35,798 nucleotides of DNA from Streptomyces albus subsp. chlorinus (GTDB lineage: Bacteria > Actinomycetota > Actinomycetes > Streptomycetales > Streptomycetaceae): contig NZ_VJOK01000001.1 in NCBI RefSeq assembly GCF_013302895.1, positions 1,170,135 through 1,205,932 of the forward strand. The letters run 5' to 3'. The notes under the pieces were generated by a model, which saw only the letters and a list, made by a program, of their open reading frames with translations, was not told the origin of the DNA and did no database searches. This document shows, in pieces, positions 9,545-16,192 of this stretch (within the stretch, counting starts at the first letter, position 1; each line of letters starts with the position of its first letter). The position numbers were made by a program, and so were the translations under genes.

Positions 9545-10264
9545 GTGGCACCACCCCTCATCGGCATCACCACCTACCTGGAACCCTCGGCCCGCTGGGG
9601 TGACTGGCACCTGCCCGCGGCCCTCCTCCCGGCCTCCTACCACCGCATGGCGCACCGGGCGGGTGCCCGCGCCGTCCTGGTCCCGCCGGACGAGGACCCC
9701 CGGGCGGCGGCCGACCTGGTCTCCCGCCTCGACGGCGTCGTCACGGCGGGCGGCCCCGACGTGGATCCGGCCCGCTACGGCGCGGAGCGCGACCCGCGCA
9801 CCGGACCCGCCCATCCCGAGCGCGACGCGTGGGAGCTGGCCGTCACCCGGGAGGCCCTCGCCCGGCGCGTGCCGCTGCTCGCCGTCTGCCGGGGCATGCA
9901 GATCCTCAACGTCGCACTGGGCGGCACCCTCGTCCAGCACCTGCCCACCACCGGCGCCCACCGGGGCGCCACCGGGGTCTTCGGCACCCACGAGGTCGCC
10001 CCCGTACCGGGCACGCTACTGGCCAAGGTGCTGGAGTGCGACGCGGCCGTCTCCGTGCCCACCTACCACCACCAGGCGGTGGACGAGCTGGGCGAGGGGC
10101 TGGTGGCGAGCGCCTACGCCACCGGCGACGGCACCGTCGAAGCGCTCGAACTCCCGGACGCGGACAGCTTCCTGCTCGCCGTCCAGTGGCATCCCGAGGC
10201 GGGCACGGACCTGCGGCTGATGCGGGCCCTGGTGACCGCGGCCCGGCGCGGCCTCAGCGGGTGA
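9545..10264 (+). CDS. Gamma-glutamyl hydrolase, class I glutamine amidotransferase fold (PuuD-like, peptidase C26)
   Basis: 239 residues. The catalytic triad of the C26 family is visible: nucleophile C115 in LLAVCRGMQ, H216 and E218 in VQWHPE. AGGAG precedes the GTG start by 7 bases. PuuD enzymes cut the gamma-glutamyl bond of gamma-glutamyl-GABA; here the same chemistry on gamma-glutamylglycine (or a related acid) would release glutamate as the last step of the pathway encoded around it. It follows the permease gene on the same strand. Its stop codon overlaps the stop of the convergent LysR gene by 11 bases. Confidence 0.9.
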   Translation: MAPPLIGITTYLEPSARWGDWHLPAALLPASYHRMAHRAGARAVLVPPDEDPRAAADLVSRLDGVVTAGGPDVDPARYGAERDPRTGPAHPERDAWELAVTREALARRVPLLAVCRGMQILNVALGGTLVQHLPTTGAHRGATGVFGTHEVAPVPGTLLAKVLECDAAVSVPTYHHQAVDELGEGLVASAYATGDGTVEALELPDADSFLLAVQWHPEAGTDLRLMRALVTAARRGLSG

Positions 10265-11219
10265 GGGCCAGCAGGTCCCGCGCGGGGCCGGTGGGCCGGG
10301 AGCCGCGCGGCCAGACGGCGCGCAGCGCGCGGCTCAGTTCCCCGCCGCCGACGGCGACCTCGACCAGCCGGCGTGCCGACAGCTCCTCCCCCACCGCCAG
10401 TTCGCTCAGGACGGCGGGCCCGGCGCCGCTGACGGCCGCGGCCTTGACGGCCGTGGTGGAGGCCAGTTCCAGCAGCGGTGGCGCCAGCCCGCCGTGACCG
10501 GCGAGCGCGGCGTCCAGGACCTGCCGCGTCCCGGAACCCGGCTCGCGCAGCACCAGCCCGGTGGCCGCCAGTTCCTCGCGGCCGACCGGTGTGCGGCGCC
10601 GGGTCCAGGGGTGGCCGGGCGCGGCGACGACCAGCAGCCGGTCGCGGGCGATGACGGTGCCGTCCAGGCCGGGAGGCGTCCCCAGTCCCTCCACGAAGCC
10701 GAGGTCGGCCTCGCCGTCGAGAACCATACGGGCCACGGCGGCGCTGTTGCCCGCGCGCAGCGAGACGGCGGTGCCGGGCCGCCCCGTGCGCAGGGCGATC
10801 AGCCAGCCGGGCAGCAGGTACTCGGCGATGGTCATGCTGGCGGCGACGGTCAGCTTGGAGTCGCGCCGGTCGCGCAGCGCGCCGACACCCGCGTCGAAGG
10901 CCTCGGCGGACTCCACGATGCGCCGCGCCCAGTCGGTGACCAGTACGCCGGCCGCCGTCAGCCGCGAGCCGCGCGGGGAGCGCTCCAGCAGGGTGACGCC
11001 GAGCATCCGTTCCATGGAGCGGATGCGGCCGCTGGCGGCGGGCTGGCTGACGCCCGTCTCGCGCGCGGCCCGGCCCAGGCTGCCGAGCCGGGCGACGGCC
11101 AGCAGCAGTTCCAGCGCCCCCAGGTCCGGCACCCGGTGCGACAGCCCGCGGGGGGACGTCCGGTCCGGCGCGCTGTTGTCCGCCGCCCGCTCACGGGTTC
11201 GGCCGTCCACCGGGCTCAT
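10254..11219 (-). CDS. LysR-family transcriptional regulator
   Basis: 321 residues. The winged helix-turn-helix is at about 31-95 (LLLAVARLGSLGRAARETGVSQPAASGRI) and the remainder is a LysR substrate-binding domain (for example GEADLGFVEG, then VLREPGSGTRQVLD). The N-terminal 30 residues are polar and disordered. The ATG at 11219 has AAGGTGAG upstream. It diverges from the TDT transporter gene across 71 bases that contain a palindrome, the usual layout of a LysR regulator with its target. LREPGSGTRQ is typical of the CysL/CbbR-like subgroup, but no effector can be named. Confidence 0.9.
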   Translation of the reverse strand: MSPVDGRTRERAADNSAPDRTSPRGLSHRVPDLGALELLLAVARLGSLGRAARETGVSQPAASGRIRSMERMLGVTLLERSPRGSRLTAAGVLVTDWARRIVESAEAFDAGVGALRDRRDSKLTVAASMTIAEYLLPGWLIALRTGRPGTAVSLRAGNSAAVARMVLDGEADLGFVEGLGTPPGLDGTVIARDRLLVVAAPGHPWTRRRTPVGREELAATGLVLREPGSGTRQVLDAALAGHGGLAPPLLELASTTAVKAAAVSGAGPAVLSELAVGEELSARRLVEVAVGGGELSRALRAVWPRGSRPTGPARDLLALTR

Positions 11220-11230
11220 AGGCTCACCTT

Positions 11231-11248
11231 ATGCCCCCATAGGGGAAT
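11231..11248. promoter_or_regulatory. Candidate LysR operator between divergent genes
   Basis: The imperfect palindrome ATGCCCCCATAGGGGAAT (arms CCCC and GGGG flanked by AT on both sides) lies 12 bases upstream of the LysR start and 42 bases upstream of the transporter start. Position and symmetry fit a LysR box, but the assignment rests on context only. Confidence 0.4.
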
Positions 11249-11290
11249 GCGCCCTGGTGGGAGGGCCCTGGTCGGGAGGAGCGTGGAGTC

Positions 11291-12409
11291 ATGACCGCTT
11301 TCCCTTCGCCGCACCTGGTACCCCAGGACCCGCCGACGCCGCCGGGCACCGCGGCCCCGCCCGGACCCGCCGGGTCCGACGCGCTCCCCTCCCGGCTGCG
11401 CGCCCTCGGCCCGAACTGGTACGCGTCCGTGATGGGCACCGCCATCGTCGCCGGCGCCGGTGCCGCGCTGCCCGTCCACCCGCCGCGCCCCGTGCTCGAA
11501 GCCGTCTGGGCGCTGGCGGCGGCGCTGCTGGCCGTCCTGCTGGTGGCCCGCGCGGGGCACTGGCTGCGCCACCCCGACCAGGCGCGCGCCCATCTGCGGG
11601 ACCCCGCGGTCGCACCGTTCTACGGCTGTCTGGCGATGGCGCTGCTGGCGGTGGGCGGCGCCGCGCTGGCGCTGCGGGTGCCGGGATCGGTGGGCACCGA
11701 CACGGGGCTGTGGGCGGCCGGTACGGCGGTAGGGCTGGTGGCGACGGTGACGGTGCCGTACCTGATGATCACCCGGCACGAACTGGCGCCCGGCAGCGCC
11801 AGCCCTGTCTGGCTGCTGCCCGTGGTGGCGCCGATGGTCTCGGCCGCGCTCGGTCCGCCGCTGGCCGCCCATCTGCCCGCCGGACAGCCCCGGCTGACGA
11901 TGCTGCTGGGGTGCTACGCGCTGTTCGGGATGAGCCTGCTGGCAACGCTGCTGATCCTGCCGCTGGTCTTCTCCCGGCTCGTCCACCACGGCCCGCTGCC
12001 CGCACCGCTCACCCCGCTGATGTTCCTGGTGCTGGGCCCGCTGGGGCAGTCCACGACGGCCATGGGCAACCTCGCCGACGCCGCGCCCGGCCTCTTCGGG
12101 GCGCTCCCGGTGCTCTACGGCGTGCCGGTGCTCGGCTTCGCCCTGCTGTGGCTGGCCCTCTCCACGGCCCTGGTGGTGCGCGCCGCCCGCCGGGGCATGG
12201 GCTTCTCCATGACGTGGTGGGCCTTCACCTTCCCGGTGGGGACGTGTGTGACGGGCGCGGCGGCGCTGGGACGGCACGCCGGAGCGGACGCGTTCGGCTG
12301 GCTGGCCGTCGGGCTGTACGCCGTCCTGGTCACCGCCTGGCTGGCCGCCGCCGTCCGGACGGCCTGCGGGCTGGTCAGCGGAGCGCTGCTCGCAGCGCCG
12401 CGCCGATGA
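11291..12409 (+). CDS. TDT-family transporter (TehA/SSU1/Mae1-like)
   Basis: 372 residues with about ten hydrophobic segments, beginning with LGPNWYASVMGTAIVAGAG, which matches the start of helix 1 in tellurite-resistance/dicarboxylate transporters. MFLVLGPLGQSTTAMGNL and MTWWAFTFPVGTCVTGA are further conserved helices. Family members export sulfite, malate or other small anions, or act as anion channels. GGAGGAGCG and GGAG precede the ATG. It is divergent from the LysR gene, probably its regulator. Its 3' end overlaps the convergent binding-protein gene by 35 bases. Confidence 0.85.
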   Translation: MTAFPSPHLVPQDPPTPPGTAAPPGPAGSDALPSRLRALGPNWYASVMGTAIVAGAGAALPVHPPRPVLEAVWALAAALLAVLLVARAGHWLRHPDQARAHLRDPAVAPFYGCLAMALLAVGGAALALRVPGSVGTDTGLWAAGTAVGLVATVTVPYLMITRHELAPGSASPVWLLPVVAPMVSAALGPPLAAHLPAGQPRLTMLLGCYALFGMSLLATLLILPLVFSRLVHHGPLPAPLTPLMFLVLGPLGQSTTAMGNLADAAPGLFGALPVLYGVPVLGFALLWLALSTALVVRAARRGMGFSMTWWAFTFPVGTCVTGAAALGRHAGADAFGWLAVGLYAVLVTAWLAAAVRTACGLVSGALLAAPRR

Positions 12410-13112
12410 CCCGCGGCGCCTCGGCCAGCGAGGGCCCGTACCAGGTGAGGTGCCGTCCGCTGACGAGCGCCGCGGGCATCCCGGGGAACGCCTCGGGACC
12501 GTCCTCGGCCGTGAATCGGTAGGGCTCGTCGGGCAGGACGACCAGATCGGCCCGGGCCGGGTCCGCGAGCTGCTCCAAGGGGATGCGGGGGTAGCGCTCG
12601 GCGTGGCCGGCGTGGACGTTGCGGACGCCGAGGTGTGCGAGGAGGTCGCCCGCGAAGGTGTCGCGGCCCAGCACCCTCCACGGTCTGCGCCAGACGGGGA
12701 CCACCGCGCGCAGGTCGCGGCCGGCGTGCTCGGCGCGGGCGCGGTCCCAGGCCCGCTCCGCGTCGTCCAGCCAGCCGGGGCGGCGCAGGCCGCAGCCCTC
12801 GGTGAGTACCCGGTGCAGTTCGGCGAAGCCCTGTGCGAGGCTGCGGACCTCGGTCACCAGGACGCGCAGCCCCGCCTCGCGGAGTGCCCGGACGTCCTGC
12901 GGGCGGTTCTCCTCCTCGTTGGCCAGGACGAGGTCCGGGGCGAGCCGGACGACGGCCGCCACATCGGGGTTCTTGGTGCCCCGGACCCGGACGACATCCA
13001 GGTCTCCCGGGTGGCCGCACCAGTCGGTGGCGCCGGTCAGCAGGCCGGGCGCGGTGACCGCCACCGCCTCGGTGAGGGAGGGCACCAGGGACACGACGGA
13101 CCGGCATCTCAT
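12375..13112 (-). CDS. BtuF-like helical-backbone metal/cofactor receptor without signal peptide
   Basis: 245 residues matching the periplasmic binding protein fold used by cobalamin and siderophore receptors: VVSLVPSLTEAV at the N-terminus, GATDWCGHPG, APDLVLANEEENRPQDV and a second lobe ending in YRFTAEDGPEAFPGMPAALVSGRHLTWYGPS. The N-terminus (MRCRSVVSLVPS) goes straight into the first strand with no signal peptide or lipobox, and no permease or ATPase gene is adjacent, so it is not an ordinary ABC uptake component. Stand-alone cytosolic members are common in actinobacteria and their role is unclear. The ATG at 13112 has AGGG upstream. It is divergent from the F420-dependent gene. Confidence 0.8.
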   Translation of the reverse strand: MRCRSVVSLVPSLTEAVAVTAPGLLTGATDWCGHPGDLDVVRVRGTKNPDVAAVVRLAPDLVLANEEENRPQDVRALREAGLRVLVTEVRSLAQGFAELHRVLTEGCGLRRPGWLDDAERAWDRARAEHAGRDLRAVVPVWRRPWRVLGRDTFAGDLLAHLGVRNVHAGHAERYPRIPLEQLADPARADLVVLPDEPYRFTAEDGPEAFPGMPAALVSGRHLTWYGPSLAEAPRVIGAALRAALR

Positions 13113-13186
13113 GGCCGGCACCCTACGCGGGGCCCGGACCGGGCGGTACCGTGCCAGGAAGGTGATGATCCGTCTCATTCGTTTCA

Positions 13187-13215
13187 GCAGGGGAGGAAAC
13201 GGTACCCCTCCCTGC
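13187..13215 (+). promoter_or_regulatory. Hairpin immediately in front of the F420-dependent oxidoreductase start
   Basis: GCAGGG(G)AGG at 13187-13196 pairs with CCTCCCTGC at 13207-13215, giving nine base pairs with one bulged G and a ten-base loop. The 3' arm touches the ATG at 13216 and the 5' arm contains the only strong Shine-Dalgarno-like sequence (GGGGAGG), which would be masked when folded. It could control translation, or be part of the coding sequence if the in-frame ATG at 13165 is used. Confidence 0.4.
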
Positions 13216-14175
13216 ATGGTCAGCATCGGATACTTTCTTGCCTGCGAGGAGTTCGGTCCAAAGGAGCTGGTCCGCCAGGCGCGGATGGCCGAGGAGGCCG
13301 GCTTCCAGCGGCTGTGGATCTCCGACCACTTCCACCCGTGGACCGACGCCCAGGGCAGCAGCCCCTTCGTGTGGTCCGTGATCGGAGCGCTCTCGCAGGT
13401 CACCTCGCTGCCGGTGGGCACCGCCGTCACCTGCCCCACCTTCCGGATGCACCCGGCGATCGTCGCGCACGCCGCGGCGACGGCGGCGGTGCAGCTGGAG
13501 GGGAGGTTCACGCTCGGCGTCGGCAGCGGTGAGGCCCTCAACGAGCATGTGCTCGGCCAGCACTGGCCGCCGCCGGGCGAGCGGCTGGAGAGGCTGGAGG
13601 AGGCCGTCCACCTCATCCGCCGGCTGCACACCGGGAAGCGCACCACCTTCCGCGGCGCCTACTACCGGGTGGACGAGGCACGGCTCTACACGGTGCCCGA
13701 GGAGCCGGTGCCCATCTCCGTCTCGGCGTTCGGGCCGAAGGCCACCAAGGTGGCCGCCCGCATCGGTGACGCCTTCTGCACCGCCTCGCCGAACGCGGAA
13801 CTGGTGAGCCGCTACCGGGAGGCCGGCGGCGGGCGGCGGCCGGTGCAGGGCGGGATGAAGGTGTGCTGGGCGCCCAGCGAGGAGGAGGGGCTGGATACGG
13901 CCCACCGGCTGTGGGCCACCGAACTGCTGCCGGGCCGGCTGCCCTCCACGCTGACCCGGCAGAAGGACTTCGCCGCCGCCGCTTCCCTGGTCCCGCGCGA
14001 CGACGTGGCCGCGCAGATGGTCTGCGGGCCCGACGCCGAACGCTACCGGGCCCGCCTTCGGGAGTACGCCGACGCCGGGTTCGACGAGGTGTACGTGCAG
14101 CAGATCGGGTCCCGCCACGAGGAGTTCTTCCGCGTCTGGCAGGACGACATCCTCCCCGCCTTCCACGGCGGATGA
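13216..14175 (+). CDS. F420-dependent LLM-class oxidoreductase (F420-dependent glucose-6-phosphate dehydrogenase-related family)
   Basis: 319 residues of the bacterial-luciferase-like TIM barrel. The opening MVSIGYFLACEEFGPKELVRQARMAEEAGFQ and LWISDHFHPW (with the SDH segment) place it in the FGD-related F420 family, as do GVGSGEALNEHVLGQHWP and the downstream VSAFGPKA segment. It probably uses reduced or oxidised cofactor F420 for hydride transfer on an unknown substrate. The start at 13216 fits the family N-terminus, although an upstream in-frame ATG at 13165 would add 17 residues. It is divergent from the BtuF-like gene and convergent with the Ro60 gene, with a strong shared terminator. 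Confidence 0.85.
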   Translation: MVSIGYFLACEEFGPKELVRQARMAEEAGFQRLWISDHFHPWTDAQGSSPFVWSVIGALSQVTSLPVGTAVTCPTFRMHPAIVAHAAATAAVQLEGRFTLGVGSGEALNEHVLGQHWPPPGERLERLEEAVHLIRRLHTGKRTTFRGAYYRVDEARLYTVPEEPVPISVSAFGPKATKVAARIGDAFCTASPNAELVSRYREAGGGRRPVQGGMKVCWAPSEEEGLDTAHRLWATELLPGRLPSTLTRQKDFAAAASLVPRDDVAAQMVCGPDAERYRARLREYADAGFDEVYVQQIGSRHEEFFRVWQDDILPAFHGG

Positions 14176-14178
14176 CGA

Positions 14179-14223
14179 CGGGGCTCCCGCCCGCCCCGGT
14201 CCCAGGCGCGGGCGGGAGCCCCG
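14179..14223. terminator. Strong bidirectional terminator between convergent F420 and Ro60 genes
   Basis: A perfect 16-bp GC-rich inverted repeat (14179-14194 with 14208-14223, 13-base loop) fills the space between the two stop codons, 3 bases after one and 1 base before the other. Confidence 0.8.
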
Positions 14224-14224
14224 C

Positions 14225-15805
14225 TCATTCCGGCTCCCAGGGCATCCGGGCCGTCTCCCCCTCGGCGAGCAGCGCCATCATGGTGAACAGCTTGTCGGAG
14301 AAGCCGCCGATCTCGAACCGGTTGGGCCGCGAGGTGTCCAGCGCGGACGGCGCGTACCCGGAGGTGTTGACGCCGAACACCGGCACGGACGCCGGCACCG
14401 CCTCGGAGACCGAGACGCCCCGCGCCCCGGTCCCGGGGTGGTGGAGGGCCTGCATGTCCGAGACGATCACGACGCGGTCGTGGCCGTCGTAGGCCGCGCG
14501 GAGGGCCGCCACCGTCTCGGTGCCGTACCCGACCTCGCCCAGCCGGGCGCGGAACGCCTCGACGTCCCGCAGCACCGAGCCGCCGGGGGTCAGCTCGTGC
14601 CGGAAGTGCCCGGAGGCGAACCCGTACATCTCCACCTGGGCCCCGCGGTGCGCGAGCACCGCGCCGAACAGCGCGCCGACATCCGCGTGCGTGACCGTCG
14701 AGCGCGCCGAGACGGTGCCCTGCATCGAGCCGGAGGCGTCGACCAGGAGCAGCGTACGGCCGGGCAGCGCCGGGACGTTGGCGGTGGCGGCAGCGAGAGC
14801 CTGCTCCAGCGCGTGGGCCCACCGCAGCGAGGGCGCGGCCCGGTAGGCGGACAGGAACCGGTACGGGAACTGCCGCGAGCGCGCGATCTGCGACGGGTCC
14901 CGCAGCCGGTCGAGGACCGGCCGCACGGCCTCGTCCGACAGCCCCGCGCGGTCGAAGTTGCGCAGGTTGCGCAGCTGCGCCATCAGCCCCATCGACGGCA
15001 GCACGGCCTCCCAGGCCGCGGCGTCCATCGGCCCCTGGAGCCAGCCCGCCAGTGCCTCCCAGGTCATGCCCGCGCGGGCCAGGGCACGGGGGCCGTCGGG
15101 CCGGGCGAGCAGACGGGCGCGCTCCTCGGCGGGAACGGCCAGCAGTTCGGCGCGGGCCCGGACGGTCGGCAGCGTCGCGGGAATCCGGTCGCCGCGGCCG
15201 TGCCGCCGGTCGAGCGCGTGCCGGAAGAGGTCGCCCTGCCACGGCTTGTCCGGGTCGGGCGCCGCGTGGGTGAGTTCCAGGACGTCCCCGAAGCGGAAGC
15301 CGTGGCTGTCGGTGTCGTACTTGAGCAGCGCCCTCTCGGTGTAGAGGCGGCGTACCGCGTCGGCCAGCCCGCGCTTGACGGGCTTGGGCACGGCACGGCC
15401 GAAGGCCGACGTCCAGTAGGCCAGGAACTCGCCGGGCTCGTCCGCGCGGCGGCAGGCTGCGGAGACGATCGCCCGGTTGCCGCCGTGCCTGCCCTCGGCC
15501 AGCCGGGCCCAGACGGCGTGCGCCGCGGCGACCAGCGACGCGGAGCGCATCTGCGCCTCGTCGCGCAGCCAGCCCACGAAACGGGCCGTCCACGCGCCGT
15601 CCTCGACGGCGACGGTGTGCACCAGGTCCGCGTACCGGTCGTCGCGCTCCTTCGCCGACTCGTAGAAGGTGTCCTCGCCGGCCATGTTGACGACGGCGAG
15701 CAGCACCAGCTCCCACCTGGCGTCGCGCACGTACGCCTTGCCGCCCTGGTGGGTGACCGTGAGGGCGGTGCGCGTGGAGGCACGCGGACGGTTGAACTTG
15801 CTCAT
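14225..15805 (-). CDS. rsr: Ro60 / TROVE-domain RNA-binding protein with C-terminal vWA domain
   Basis: 526 residues. The TROVE HEAT-like ring spans about 12-340 (for example ARWELVLLAVVNMAGEDTFYES, LRNLRNFDRAGLS, and SRQFPYRFLSAYRA). A von Willebrand A domain spans about 350-510 with an intact MIDAS (D356-A-S358-G-S360) and a later VSDMQ strand. Bacterial Ro60 (Rsr) binds Y RNAs and helps exoribonucleases such as PNPase in RNA turnover and stress recovery. The ATG at 15805 has GGGGGAAG upstream; an open frame extends to 15886, but those residues look non-coding. Two structured RNA elements lie 70-250 bases upstream on the same strand, the arrangement expected for cognate Y RNAs. The gene is bounded by terminators on both sides. 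Confidence 0.92.
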   Translation of the reverse strand: MSKFNRPRASTRTALTVTHQGGKAYVRDARWELVLLAVVNMAGEDTFYESAKERDDRYADLVHTVAVEDGAWTARFVGWLRDEAQMRSASLVAAAHAVWARLAEGRHGGNRAIVSAACRRADEPGEFLAYWTSAFGRAVPKPVKRGLADAVRRLYTERALLKYDTDSHGFRFGDVLELTHAAPDPDKPWQGDLFRHALDRRHGRGDRIPATLPTVRARAELLAVPAEERARLLARPDGPRALARAGMTWEALAGWLQGPMDAAAWEAVLPSMGLMAQLRNLRNFDRAGLSDEAVRPVLDRLRDPSQIARSRQFPYRFLSAYRAAPSLRWAHALEQALAAATANVPALPGRTLLLVDASGSMQGTVSARSTVTHADVGALFGAVLAHRGAQVEMYGFASGHFRHELTPGGSVLRDVEAFRARLGEVGYGTETVAALRAAYDGHDRVVIVSDMQALHHPGTGARGVSVSEAVPASVPVFGVNTSGYAPSALDTSRPNRFEIGGFSDKLFTMMALLAEGETARMPWEPE

Positions 15806-15874
15806 GACTTCCCCCGCGTTGTTTCGGCTGTGCGCCGGAATCCGGGAGACGCGCGCACGGCACTCCGGAAGGCG

Positions 15875-15941
15875 CCCGAGGACCAAAAGCGGCGACGGCC
15901 GGGTTCAGGAAGAGTGAAGTAACCGTCACCTGCGCACCGGG
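15875..15941 (-). ncRNA. Candidate Y-RNA-like element B (no tRNA-like arms)
   Basis: On the minus strand, GGTGACGG (15930-15923) pairs fully with CCGTCGCC (15898-15891), with one G-U pair. Outside it, CCGG (15940-15937) can pair with TTGG (15886-15883). Inside it, TTCA/TGAA closes a seven-base loop. The element is clearly related to element A: it shares CCCGGTGCG, CGGTTACTTC, TCCTGAA and the GGTC(C)TCGGG tail, but lacks the 24 bases holding the D-like and T-like arms. It may be a second Y RNA, a partial duplicate, or part of one long leader RNA. Transcription is not shown. Confidence 0.5.
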
Positions 15942-15968
15942 CGCTCCCCCGAGGTGCCGAGCGCGCCT

Positions 15969-16049
15969 CCCGAGACCGGACGCGACGACGGATTCAGGAT
16001 TCGAACCTGTTTCATCCACCAAAGAAGTAACCGCCGTCTTCGCACCGGG
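15969..16049 (-). ncRNA. Candidate Ro60-associated Y RNA with tRNA-like D and T arms (element A)
   Basis: On the minus strand an 8-bp stem GACGGCGG (16038-16031) / CCGTCGTC (15991-15984) closes two adjoining arms. The first is a D-arm mimic TTC-TTTGGTGGAT-GAA (16026-16011) with the GG of a D loop. The second is a T-arm mimic CAGG-TTCGAAT-CCTG (16009-15995), which matches a tRNA T loop exactly. There is no anticodon arm. An outer CCGG/CCGG helix (16048-16045 with 15979-15976) extends the stem with small bulges. Bacterial Y RNAs are known to be encoded next to ro60 and to mimic tRNA D/T arms, so this is the best reading. I could not identify with certainty the conserved Ro60-binding helix; GGTGCGAAG on the 5' strand is suggestive only. 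Confidence 0.65.
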
Positions 16050-16070
16050 AGGTGCGTTCGTTCACCTCCC
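16047..16070 (-). other. Hairpin just upstream of element A
   Basis: GGGAGGTG at 16047-16054 pairs perfectly with CACCTCCC at 16063-16070 around an eight-base loop. Its last three bases overlap the 5' end of element A, so the two folds compete slightly. A weaker analogous hairpin (arms near 15941-15947 and 15959-15967) precedes element B, supporting a repeated architecture. Confidence 0.4.
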
Positions 16071-16123
16071 CGACGGTAGGCCGACGCGGTCGGCGCGTCA
16101 TGCGAATTTCCGGCGCGCGGGAA

Positions 16124-16164
16124 GCGGCCCCGGGCCACGCGGTGAACGCGTGGCCCGGGGCCGC
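16124..16164 (-). terminator. Terminator of the glycine betaine transporter operon
   Basis: A perfect 18-bp inverted repeat (16124-16141 with 16147-16164, loop GTGAA) lies about 30 bases beyond the stop of the permease/binding-protein gene on the minus strand. It separates that operon from the Ro60 RNA region downstream. Confidence 0.85.
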
Positions 16165-16192
16165 TCGGTGTCGCTGGGTCAGGCGGCGCCGG

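Noticed and set aside
12375..13215. Cobalamin riboswitch for the BtuF-like gene
   Set aside because: The 103-base divergent spacer is too short and shows no B12-box-like sequence.
15984..16038. Ordinary tRNA gene
   Set aside because: The T arm is canonical, but there is no anticodon arm and the D and T arms adjoin directly, so it cannot be a decoding tRNA.
15969..16049. Integration (att) site or tRNA remnant left by a mobile element
   Set aside because: No integrase, phage or plasmid genes are near, the element has a related copy in tandem, and the stems show pair-preserving changes, which favours a functional RNA.
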